Shown: positions 1 to 6,507 of the stretch, one piece after another
How the letters are laid out: each line of letters opens with the position of its first letter
Numbering within the stretch: the first letter of the stretch is position 1
Assembly (NCBI GenBank): GCA_029260415.1
Contig: JAJDDH010000368.1
Span: forward strand, 1-11,324
Source: Phycisphaerales bacterium
GTDB lineage: Bacteria > Planctomycetota > Phycisphaerae > Phycisphaerales > UBA1924
DNA: 11,324 nucleotides
Reading direction: 5' to 3'
Position numbers and translations under genes: made by a program
The notes under the pieces: generated by a model
Seen by the model: the letters and a program-made list of their open reading frames with translations, nothing else
The model's database searches: none
What the model was told of the DNA's origin: nothing

Positions 1-2
1 AG

Positions 3-755
3 CGTGTGCACGCGCTGCGGGGCGTGAGCCTCAAGATCATGCCCAACGAGTTTGTCGCGATCATGGGCGCGTCGGGCTCGGGCAAGAGCACGATGATGAA
101 CATCCTCGGGTGTCTGGACAAGCCCACCAAGGGCGTGTACCTGCTGCGCGGGCGCCAGACCCACAAGATGGGCATGTCCAGGCTCGCGAGCGTGCGCAAC
201 GAGGACATCGGGTTCATCTTCCAGAGCTTCGAGCTGCTGCCCCGGGCGTCGGCGCTCAAGAACGTGATGCTGCCCATGCTGTACTCGAAGCTGCGGATTT
301 TCAGCGCGCGCAAGCGGGCGAAGCGGGCGCTCGATCTGGTCGGGCTGAGCGACCGGATGAGCCACAGGCCCAACCAGCTCTCGGGCGGGCAGCGTCAGCG
401 GGTGGCGGTGGCGCGGGCGCTGGTGAACGACCCTGCGATCCTGCTGGCCGACGAGCCCACGGGCAACCTGGATACGAAGACGACCGAAGAGATCATCGGG
501 CTGTTCCGCACGTTGCACGAGAACGGGCAGACGATCATCGTGGTGACGCACGAGGAGGACGTCGCGGGGCACGCGGACCGGATCGTGCGCCTGCGTGACG
601 GCAACATCGTCTCGGACCACCCGACCAGTCAGGACCCGCTGCACCAGGACTGGGTGCGCCGGGTGGCCATGGGCGCCGGCGCGCTGGCGGCGCAGGTCGA
701 CGAGGACGCGCCCGAGGTTGAGCCGCTGGAGACTGGGCAGGAGGTGGGGCGATGA
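3..755 (+). CDS. MacB/LolD-type ABC transporter ATP-binding protein (5' partial)
   Basis: This ATPase subunit powers a MacB-like exporter at the cytoplasmic face of the inner membrane. Counting from the GTG at position 6, it shows a Walker A motif (GASGSGKST, residues 21-29), a Q-loop glutamine at 73, the signature LSGGQ at 125-129, Walker B ILLADE at 145-150 and the H-loop histidine at 172. All catalytic elements are intact. The reading frame is open to the left edge, and the family normally has about 20 more residues before the 'HALRGVSL' segment. The GTG at 6 is therefore an internal valine and the true start lies outside the window. About 40 residues follow the core, ending in an acidic tail. 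The stop overlaps the permease start as ATGA, showing translational coupling. The exact cargo (drug, lipoprotein or peptide) cannot be told from the ATPase. Confidence 0.93.
   Translation, partial: RVHALRGVSLKIMPNEFVAIMGASGSGKSTMMNILGCLDKPTKGVYLLRGRQTHKMGMSRLASVRNEDIGFIFQSFELLPRASALKNVMLPMLYSKLRIFSARKRAKRALDLVGLSDRMSHRPNQLSGGQRQRVAVARALVNDPAILLADEPTGNLDTKTTEEIIGLFRTLHENGQTIIVVTHEEDVAGHADRIVRLRDGNIVSDHPTSQDPLHQDWVRRVAMGAGALAAQVDEDAPEVEPLETGQEVGR
739..745 (+). promoter_or_regulatory. Ribosome-binding site of the permease gene
   Basis: AGGAGGT lies 6 bases before the ATG at 752, inside the end of the ATPase gene. This near-perfect Shine-Dalgarno sequence fixes the permease start and supports coupled translation. 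Confidence 0.8.
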
Positions 756-2011
756 GGATCATTTTCGCGCCGCTGCTGTTTATCGTCCGCATCCTGGTGC
801 AGACGGTGTTCCTCGCGCTGGGGCAGATCTGGGCGAACAAGACGCGCTCGGTGCTGACGTGCCTGGGGATCATCTTTGGTGTGGGAGCGGTCATCGCGGT
901 CGTCGGGTTGCTGGGCGGGATGCGAGGGTTCGTGCTCAAGGAGTTCGAGACGATCGGGGCTAAGAAGATGTGGGTGTGGGGCGAGGTGCCCGAGTCCGAG
1001 GAATCGGTCATGTCCTGGTCGGACGTGAAGATGACGCTGTACGAGGCGGGTCTGATCATGGACAAGGCGCCGTCGATCGAGATGCTGACCCCGATGACGG
1101 GGATGGGCATGCAGGCGTCGTTCCGGGGCAAGGTGCTCCAGGGCGTGCGCGTGCAGGGCGTGTGGAGCGAGTGGCACGAGATCGAGGACCGCCAGGTGAT
1201 CTACGGGCGCCCGTTCTCGAGCATCGACGAAGAAGAAGCCCGCCAGGTCTGCCTCGTGAACCAGACGGCGATCGAGAAGCTCGGGCTCAGCACCGACCCC
1301 TCGGGCGAGTACATCCAGCTCAACAACCGCCGGTTCCTGGTGATCGGGCTGGTGGAGACCAAGGACTTCAGCTTCGCCGACGGGGGGCAGGGCGATGAGG
1401 CGGAGATCTTCATCCCCTTCGCGACAGTCAAGTCGATGAACCCGTACACGTGGACGTACTTCATGATGCAGATGAAGGACCCGGACGCGTCGGCGGACGC
1501 TGAGGCGGAGGTCCGGTTCATCCTGCGCAATCACCGGAACCTCAAGCCCGAGGACGAGGACACGTTCGGCGTGCAGGTGCTGCAGAACGCGATCGAGCAG
1601 TTCAACGGCATCGCGCGCGTCGCGACGCTCGGGGGCTTCTTTGTCGCGGCGATCTCGCTGTTCGTGGGCGGCATCGGGATCATGAACATCATGCTCGTGT
1701 CCGTCTCGGAGCGGACGCGGGAGATCGGCCTGCGCAAGGCGGTGGGCGCCAAGCCCCCCACGGTGCTGCTGCAGTTCCTGATCGAGGCGATCGTGCTGTG
1801 CCTCGTGGGCGGGCTGATCGGGATGGGGATCGGGCAGGGCGTGATCATGGGGTTCCGCGCGGGCGTGGACTGGATGAGCGAGGCGGGCGTGCCCGTCTGG
1901 ATCGTGGTGGGGGTGCTGCTGGTCACGGGCGCCACTGGGGTGATCTTCGGGATGTTCCCCGCGATCAAGGCCGCCCGCCTGAACCCGATCGACGCGCTGC
2001 GCCACGAATAG
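752..2011 (+). CDS. MacB-type ABC transporter permease (FtsX family)
   Basis: This 419-residue inner-membrane permease pairs with the ATPase that overlaps it by four bases. The topology is the MacB/LolC type. A first membrane segment at about 34-57 is followed by a large periplasmic domain (about 60-290, MacB periplasmic-core type) and three membrane segments at about 292-315, 337-365 and 381-402. The loop after the second segment carries the conserved ERTREIGLRKAVGA stretch (320-333), the coupling region that contacts the ATPase. The C-terminus has the usual family ending (AARLNPIDALRHE). Ahead of the first segment there are about 17 extra hydrophobic residues (roughly 5-24) that most relatives lack. 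In MacB itself the ATPase and permease are one chain; here they are separate. Such permeases transmit movement to a periplasmic adaptor and TolC rather than forming a classical channel. The substrate is unknown. Confidence 0.92.
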   Translation: MRIIFAPLLFIVRILVQTVFLALGQIWANKTRSVLTCLGIIFGVGAVIAVVGLLGGMRGFVLKEFETIGAKKMWVWGEVPESEESVMSWSDVKMTLYEAGLIMDKAPSIEMLTPMTGMGMQASFRGKVLQGVRVQGVWSEWHEIEDRQVIYGRPFSSIDEEEARQVCLVNQTAIEKLGLSTDPSGEYIQLNNRRFLVIGLVETKDFSFADGGQGDEAEIFIPFATVKSMNPYTWTYFMMQMKDPDASADAEAEVRFILRNHRNLKPEDEDTFGVQVLQNAIEQFNGIARVATLGGFFVAAISLFVGGIGIMNIMLVSVSERTREIGLRKAVGAKPPTVLLQFLIEAIVLCLVGGLIGMGIGQGVIMGFRAGVDWMSEAGVPVWIVVGVLLVTGATGVIFGMFPAIKAARLNPIDALRHE

Positions 2012-2067
2012 ACGACCGGCTCAAGACGACACACCACCTCGGACCGATCCGTTTCTCTGGGGATCTG

Positions 2068-3930
2068 ATGCACGCGACACACGACACGAGCTTCCTGACC
2101 TTCCGCGCCGGCGCGGGCGCGGCCCTGCTGGGCGCTGCTCTAACGCTGGGCGCCTGCACGAACCCGTTCGGCAGCGACCCGATGGACTACGACCGGCGGG
2201 CGTCGATGGAGCGCCTGCGCGAGATCCGCTCGCTGCCGCTGGAGCGGTACCGCGCGCCCGAGGTGGAGGCAAAGGCGGAGACCGACGGCGCCGTGCAGGC
2301 GGCGCGGGCGCGGTTCGAGGCGATGGACACCTACGCCCTGACGCTCGAGGAGGCCCGGGCGCAGACCCTGAGCAACAACCTCGGGCTGCGGGCGTCGCTG
2401 ATCGCGCCCGCGATCGCGGCGGAGGCGGTCAACGAGGAGGAGGGGCGGTTCGAGGGTGTCTTCACGCTCTCGGGCAGCTGGGCGGAGACCGACTCGCCCA
2501 CAGCCTCGTCGCTCTCGGGCTCGCAGACGCGGGCCCAGTCGCTCGCGCCCGGGCTGCGGATCCCCCTGCTCTCGGGCGGGCAGGCGGAGATCACGCTGCC
2601 CATCACCAAGTTCCAGACGGACAACACGTTCAGCACGCTCAACCCCGCGGTGACGGCGGACCTGCAGTTCTCGCTGAGCCACAACCTGCTGCGCGGGGCG
2701 GGGCGGCGCGCGACGATGCACAGCGTGCGCATCGCGGACTACAACCGCCAGATTTCCGAGACGCAGACGAAGCTGGAGGTGATCCGCCAGCTCGCGGCCG
2801 TGGACCGGTCGTACTGGCGCCTGTTTGCATCCCGCGAGGCGCTGGCGGTCCGCCTGCAGCAGTACGAGCTTGCCAACGAGCAGCTCGGGCGGGCGCAGCG
2901 CCAGAACGAGGCTGGCGCCGTGGCGGAGATCGAGATCATCCGCGCCAGCGCGGGCGTCGCGGACCGGGTGGACCAGATCCTGCGGGCGCAGAACCTGGTG
3001 CTGCTGCAGGAGCGCGAGCTCAAGCGGATCGTGAACATCCCGGGTCTGGACGTGGACTCGGACGTGATCGTCGTGCCCGCCAGCCCGCCCGATCCGGTGC
3101 GGTACCTCTTCGAGCGCGACGCGCTCATGGGCGAGGCGCTGGCGACGCGGATGGAGCTGCTCGAGGACGAGCTGCGCCTGGCGATGGACGCGGCCAACAT
3201 CGCCTTCAACCGCAACCAGGCCCTGCCCCTGCTGGCGATGAGCTACACCTACCGCATCAACAGCCTGGGCGGGACCGAGGGCCAGGCGTTCAGCCGGCTC
3301 AACGAGAACGAGTTTGAGGACTGGACCGTGGGGCTGAGCGCGGAGGTGCCCCTGGGCAACGAGCAGCGCCGCGCGGCGGTCGCCCAGAGCGTGCTGACCA
3401 GGCTCCAGCGTCTGAGCACGCGCGAGGCCCGGGCCCAGGCCATCCGCCAGGAGGTCCTCGACTCGATCGACCAGCTCGAGAGCGACTGGCAGCGCATCCT
3501 CGCGGCCCGCGAGAACGTGATCCTCAACACCCGGGCGCTGCAGGCCGAGCAGCGGACGTTCGGGGTGGGGCGTTCGACGAGCAACGACGTGCTCGACGCG
3601 GACACGCGGTTGGGCGAGGCCCGGTTGACGGAGATCCAGGCGATCGCGGACTACCAGATCAGCCAGGTGGACCTGGCGTTCGCGACGGGGCTGATGATGG
3701 GCGCCAGCAAGGTCCGCTGGGAGGTCAACGACCCGCGGGGCACGCCCGCCGCGGAGGCCCAGCGGGAGGCCCTGCCCGACTATTCGCCCGGCGCCGGGGT
3801 GTTCTACCGACCCGCGCCCGAGGGCGAGACGCCCTCGGAGGTGGCTCCGACGCCCTTGCCGGCAGCCTCCGATCGGACGGACGCGGAACTTGAGCTGGTC
3901 ACGCCCATCGAGCCAAACTCGGGCGGCTGA
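2068..3930 (+). CDS. TolC-family outer membrane efflux lipoprotein
   Basis: This 620-residue protein is the outer-membrane exit duct expected to complete the exporter encoded just upstream. The ATG at 2068 is chosen because it starts a lipoprotein signal: a hydrophobic stretch (about 14-28) ends in lipobox L-G-A-C with the lipidated cysteine at 30. The frame is open upstream to about 1798 only as a shadow of the permease. A GGGGA at 2059-2063 is a modest ribosome-binding site with a short spacer. Two outer-membrane-efflux repeats are visible: helical and beta segments at about 90-320, including LLRGAG at 207-212, and at about 345-545, including GVGRSTSNDVLDA at 499-511. It is longer than typical TolC proteins (about 450-500 residues). 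The extra length is an N-terminal stretch (31-85) and a proline-rich C-terminal tail from about 553. It follows the permease by 56 bases, so is probably co-transcribed. Confidence 0.9.
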   Translation: MHATHDTSFLTFRAGAGAALLGAALTLGACTNPFGSDPMDYDRRASMERLREIRSLPLERYRAPEVEAKAETDGAVQAARARFEAMDTYALTLEEARAQTLSNNLGLRASLIAPAIAAEAVNEEEGRFEGVFTLSGSWAETDSPTASSLSGSQTRAQSLAPGLRIPLLSGGQAEITLPITKFQTDNTFSTLNPAVTADLQFSLSHNLLRGAGRRATMHSVRIADYNRQISETQTKLEVIRQLAAVDRSYWRLFASREALAVRLQQYELANEQLGRAQRQNEAGAVAEIEIIRASAGVADRVDQILRAQNLVLLQERELKRIVNIPGLDVDSDVIVVPASPPDPVRYLFERDALMGEALATRMELLEDELRLAMDAANIAFNRNQALPLLAMSYTYRINSLGGTEGQAFSRLNENEFEDWTVGLSAEVPLGNEQRRAAVAQSVLTRLQRLSTREARAQAIRQEVLDSIDQLESDWQRILAARENVILNTRALQAEQRTFGVGRSTSNDVLDADTRLGEARLTEIQAIADYQISQVDLAFATGLMMGASKVRWEVNDPRGTPAAEAQREALPDYSPGAGVFYRPAPEGETPSEVAPTPLPAASDRTDAELELVTPIEPNSGG

Positions 3931-3938
3931 TCGCCCGA
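3919..3938 (+). repeat. Hairpin spanning the stop codon of the efflux-protein gene
   Basis: TCGGGCG at 3919-3925 and CGCCCGA at 3932-3938 form a perfect 7-bp stem with a 6-base loop containing most of the TGA stop. No run of T follows, so this is not a standard intrinsic terminator. It could be a processing or mRNA-stability element, or dampen expression of the small gene that starts 11 bases later. The structure is seen directly; the role is inferred. Confidence 0.45.
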
Positions 3939-3948
3939 TGCGGTTGGC

Positions 3949-4188
3949 ATGAGCCAGCCCAGCCAAGAGCCCAAGAGCCCGACCCAGACCGATGGTTGCC
4001 AGAAGGGCTGTGAGCGCTGCGCGTGCAAAGCGAGTCCTGCTGGGGCGTCCTCGCAGGTCGAGCCTCACGACGAGCTGCTGCGGTTCGCGGCCAACGCGGA
4101 TGAACTCGCTCAGCGGATCTGGGACGGGCAGGGCACGGACCTGAACCACCTGATCGGTGACGCGATCCAGTCGCGCCAGGCGGCCTGA
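3949..4188 (+). CDS. Small hypothetical protein with a clustered-cysteine motif
   Basis: I do not recognise this 79-residue protein. Its first third is polar and proline/glutamine-rich and carries four cysteines spaced C-x3-C-x2-C-x-C (residues 17, 21, 24, 26), a pattern suited to binding zinc or an iron-sulfur cluster. The C-terminal half looks helical and amphipathic, with alternating leucine, alanine and acidic residues. There is no signal peptide or membrane segment, so it is probably cytoplasmic. Codon use shows the strong G/C third-position bias of its neighbours, especially in the second half, which argues for real coding. It starts 18 bases after the efflux-protein stop and is likely on the same transcript, although its ribosome-binding site is weak. 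It ends 8 bases from the convergent DUF1579 gene. The C-x3-C-x2-C part recalls radical SAM enzymes, but the chain is far too short for that fold. Confidence 0.65.
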   Translation: MSQPSQEPKSPTQTDGCQKGCERCACKASPAGASSQVEPHDELLRFAANADELAQRIWDGQGTDLNHLIGDAIQSRQAA

Positions 4189-4196
4189 GGCCCGGG

Positions 4197-4685
4197 TCAC
4201 GTGCGCGTGTAGCGCGCCTTCATGAACTCGACCCACTGGCCGTCCGGTCCGGGCATGCGCGAGCGCAGCAGGCGGGTGTTGTCGTCCACGATCTCGATGA
4301 CGTCCTGGTACGGCGCCATCTTGCTCGGCTCGGTGAACGAGGGCCCCTCGGTGTTGAGCGGCAGGACCTTCCCGTTGTCCTCGAGCTGCCCCTCGTAGAC
4401 GAACATGCTGGTCATGACCGAGCAGACCCAGTTGCCGACGTAGCGCTGCTTGGCGGGGTCGTAGCCGAGCGTCATCCGCATGGACATCTCGTCATCGGAG
4501 TCGGGGATCTTGCCCCGCCCCTCGCAGACGATCCAGAGCTCACCCAGGGCGCGCACGGTTTCCGTGCCCGTGCTCTTGAGCTTGGGCTGATCGGGCCCGA
4601 AATCGGCGACGGACTCGAAGGCCCATTCGCCGACGAGCTTTGTGAGCCATTCGTGCTGCTGCTGGGCCTGGGCGTTGCAGTCCAT
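4197..4685 (-). CDS. DUF1579 domain protein
   Basis: This 162-residue protein matches the DUF1579 family, whose biochemical role is not established. Visible hallmarks are the N-terminal 'HEWLTKLVGEW' segment (residues 11-21), a central 'LGYDPAKQRYVGNWV' region and a C-terminal 'DVIEIVDDNTRLLRS' strand pattern, consistent with a lipocalin-like beta barrel. The reading frame extends 33 codons further upstream, but the ATG at 4685 is preferred: the family begins here, and AAAGGAA (4699-4693 on this strand) stands 7 bases ahead of it. The upstream extension would run inside the DUF4112 gene. There is no signal peptide. It is the last gene of a leftward unit, four bases after the DUF4112 stop. It may bind a small hydrophobic ligand, by analogy with the fold; that is inference. 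Confidence 0.87.
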   Translation of the reverse strand: MDCNAQAQQQHEWLTKLVGEWAFESVADFGPDQPKLKSTGTETVRALGELWIVCEGRGKIPDSDDEMSMRMTLGYDPAKQRYVGNWVCSVMTSMFVYEGQLEDNGKVLPLNTEGPSFTEPSKMAPYQDVIEIVDDNTRLLRSRMPGPDGQWVEFMKARYTRT

Positions 4686-4689
4686 CGTG

Positions 4690-5049
4690 CTATTCCTTTG
4701 GTCGGTCTTGGCGCTGGAGTTCGTCTTCGAGCATGCGGAGCGTCCGCAGGTTTGGCTTGTACCAGAAGTCGAAGGCGTCGCCAAGGATCGGGACCGAACC
4801 GACCACCCAGTCGATGAGAATCACGCCCAGCATCCGCAGCAGGACCGCCCAGCGGACCTTCCGGGCCCGCGCCTCGGCCAGCACCACCAGCGAGAGCAGC
4901 ATGCCCGCGGTATCGCCCACGACGGGCAGCAGACCCAGGATCGGGTCGAGCCCGAACCGCCAGGACGTGCCCGGGACCTCGAAGGCGTCGTCGAGGAGGT
5001 GTGCGAGCTTGGCGGCGTGGGAGCGGTGTGGCGCTGGCTGGTCAGGCAT
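4690..5049 (-). CDS. DUF4112 domain membrane protein
   Basis: This 119-residue protein has the full DUF4112 pattern: 'RFGLDPILGLLPVVGD' (about 31-46), then a hydrophobic segment, then 'LRMLGVILIDWVVGSVPILGDAFDFWYKPN' (about 71-100). The two 'P-V/I-x-GD' motifs after hydrophobic helices are typical of the family. Two hydrophobic stretches (about 42-60 and 68-92) predict membrane association. Function of the family is unknown. The ATG at 5049 is supported by AAGGA at 5060-5056 with a 6-base spacer, inside the end of the M20 gene, whose stop is only two bases upstream. The ribosome-binding site of the next gene lies in its own last codons. It is therefore translated as the middle gene of a tightly coupled trio. 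Nothing shows a physical link with the hydrolase. Confidence 0.88.
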   Translation of the reverse strand: MPDQPAPHRSHAAKLAHLLDDAFEVPGTSWRFGLDPILGLLPVVGDTAGMLLSLVVLAEARARKVRWAVLLRMLGVILIDWVVGSVPILGDAFDFWYKPNLRTLRMLEDELQRQDRPKE

Positions 5050-5051
5050 GC

Positions 5052-6380
5052 TCAGTCCTTGCCCAGGATCTCCAGCGCCGCGACGGTCATCGCCTCAACG
5101 CCCGCGGTGATCGTCGGCTCGGCGTCGGGCGCGAAGTACGGCGTGTGCAGGCTGGGCAGCGTCTGCCCCTTGGCCCTGGCCTGGTCGTACATCTCCTGCT
5201 CGATCGCGCCCACGCGGAACATCAGACTCGGGATGCGGGGGTCCTGACGGCCATACCTCGCGAAGTCCTCGCCGCCCATGACCGGGGTCCCGGGCAGGAC
5301 GCGGTCGTGCCCGAGGCGGTCGCCCACGACCTTCTTGATGCGGGCGGTCAGCTCTGGGTCGTTGTACAGCGAGGGTGTGAACTCGTCCTTGACGACGACC
5401 TCGGGGAGCCTGTCCTCGGGGATGCCGAACGCGCGGGCGTTGCCGATGGTCAGGCGTTCGATCGCGGCCAGGAGTGTCTCGCGCGTGTCGTCGGAGTAGG
5501 AGCGGACGGTGATCTGCAGGTCGGCGCGTTCGGAGATGATGTTGTGCTTGGTGCCCGCGTGGATGGAGCCGACGGTGACGACGGCCGGGTCCTGCGGGTC
5601 GATCTCGCGCGCGACGATGGTCTGCAGGTCCATAATGATCGCGGCGGCCAGGACGACGGGGTCTTTCGTCGTGTGCGGCGCCGAGCCGTGCCCGCCGATG
5701 CCGTGGATGGTGATGTCCACCGAGTCGACGTTGGCCATGGCCCAGCCCGGGACGAAGGCGACCGAGCCCGCGGGGTGGTTGGACGAGACGTGGAAGGCGA
5801 GGTTGTAGTCGGGTCGCGGGAAGCGGGTGAAGAGTCCGTCCTCGAGCATGGCCTTGGCGCCCGCGCCTCGTTCCTCGGCGGGCTGGCCGATCATCATGAG
5901 CGTGCCCGACCACTGGTCGCGCATGTCCATGAGTCGGCGCGCGACGCCCACGAGGCAGGTCATGTGCACGTCGTGCCCGCATGCGTGCATGACGGCGACT
6001 TCCTGCCCGGTCTGCTCGGTGGCCCTGGCTGTGGACGCGTAGGGGAGGCCCGTGCGTTCTTCGACGGGCAGGGCGTCGAGGTCGGAGCGGATCATGAGGG
6101 TGGGGCCTTCTCCGTTCTCAAAGAGTGCGACGAAGCCGTGCCCACCTACATGGGGGGTGACCTGCAATCCGGCGGCGCGGAGCTCGCGCGCCAGGCGCTG
6201 CGCGGTGTTGGCTTCCTGGAAACTCAGTTCTGGGTTTGCGTGCAGATGGTGATAGAGAGATTCGAGCGCAGGGTAGTCGTCGTTGATCGCGTTGCTCAGG
6301 GCGTCCTGCGCGATCGCGGGGAGCGCGAGCATCATTCCGGTGATGAATGTCGAGATTCGGGGCGTGCGTGAGTTAGTCAT
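5052..6380 (-). CDS. Exported M20D-family amidohydrolase (N-acyl amino acid hydrolase type)
   Basis: This 442-residue metallo-hydrolase belongs to the M20D group, which cleaves amide bonds of N-acyl amino acids such as IAA-amino acids, hippurate or N-acetyl amino acids. The expected two-metal ligands are present: Cys134 and His136 in HACGHDVH (132-139), Glu170 next to the general base Glu169 in PAEERGAG, His197 in AFHVSS and His412 in SLHTPY. The dimerisation/lid domain includes GGHGSAPH (229-236). The ATG at 6380 is chosen because it begins a signal peptide: basic start, hydrophobic core 9-21, and an A-I-A site with cleavage likely after residue 24. A GTG at 6416 would add 12 residues and spoil this. 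No Shine-Dalgarno sequence precedes the ATG. Export to the periplasm suggests a scavenging or processing role on external substrates. It is the first gene of a leftward unit with DUF4112 and DUF1579 genes. The actual substrate cannot be read from the sequence. Confidence 0.92.
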   Translation of the reverse strand: MTNSRTPRISTFITGMMLALPAIAQDALSNAINDDYPALESLYHHLHANPELSFQEANTAQRLARELRAAGLQVTPHVGGHGFVALFENGEGPTLMIRSDLDALPVEERTGLPYASTARATEQTGQEVAVMHACGHDVHMTCLVGVARRLMDMRDQWSGTLMMIGQPAEERGAGAKAMLEDGLFTRFPRPDYNLAFHVSSNHPAGSVAFVPGWAMANVDSVDITIHGIGGHGSAPHTTKDPVVLAAAIIMDLQTIVAREIDPQDPAVVTVGSIHAGTKHNIISERADLQITVRSYSDDTRETLLAAIERLTIGNARAFGIPEDRLPEVVVKDEFTPSLYNDPELTARIKKVVGDRLGHDRVLPGTPVMGGEDFARYGRQDPRIPSLMFRVGAIEQEMYDQARAKGQTLPSLHTPYFAPDAEPTITAGVEAMTVAALEILGKD

Positions 6381-6507
6381 GCTTGAAGGGTATGAGACCG
6401 ATGAATGGTCTGGCACGCTCGGGGGCCGAAAGCGGTCTCAGAGGGGCGATTTGAGGTGACGATCCGGGGGGATCGGCGCAACGAATCGTCTTCGGGAGAC
6501 GCAGGGC
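6381..6507. promoter_or_regulatory. Divergent intergenic control region with nested inverted repeats
   Basis: These 127 bases separate the leftward M20 unit from the rightward kinase gene. TGAGACCG (6393-6400) and CGGTCTCA (6433-6440) are perfect 8-base inverted arms, 32 bases apart. A further GGTCT at 6407-6411 can pair with AGACC at 6395-6399, so two alternative pairings exist. CGATCC (6460-6465) and GGATCG (6470-6475) form a second hairpin with a 4-base loop. CGTCT (6487-6491) and AGACG (6497-6501) form a third, directly before the kinase start. I find no convincing -35/-10 pair on either strand. The repeats are seen directly; operator or RNA-structure roles are inferred. Confidence 0.5.

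Noticed and set aside
629..2005. Long minus-strand open frame opposite the permease, with similar long frames at 2140-4236, 6373-8373 and 8758-10116.
   Set aside because: They are mirror frames of strongly coding plus-strand genes in GC-rich DNA, have low-complexity Arg/His/Pro/Ala-rich translations and match no family; the opposite strand encodes intact domains.
1798..2067. Upstream extension of the efflux-protein frame.
   Set aside because: It lies inside the permease gene in another frame and would bury the clear lipoprotein signal that starts at 2068.
3997..4026. Radical SAM signature (C-x3-C-x2-C) in the 79-residue protein.
   Set aside because: The protein is far too short for a radical SAM barrel and the surrounding residues do not fit; an ordinary metal site is more likely.
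4177..4199. Possible terminator between the convergent genes ending at 4188 and 4197 (GGCC-TGA-GGCC).
   Set aside because: Only four base pairs with a 3-base loop and no T tract; not distinguishable from GC-rich background.
4686..4784. Upstream extension of the DUF1579 frame to a start at 4784.
   Set aside because: It overlaps the DUF4112 gene, has unlike composition, and the ATG at 4685 has a good ribosome-binding site and matches the family N-terminus.
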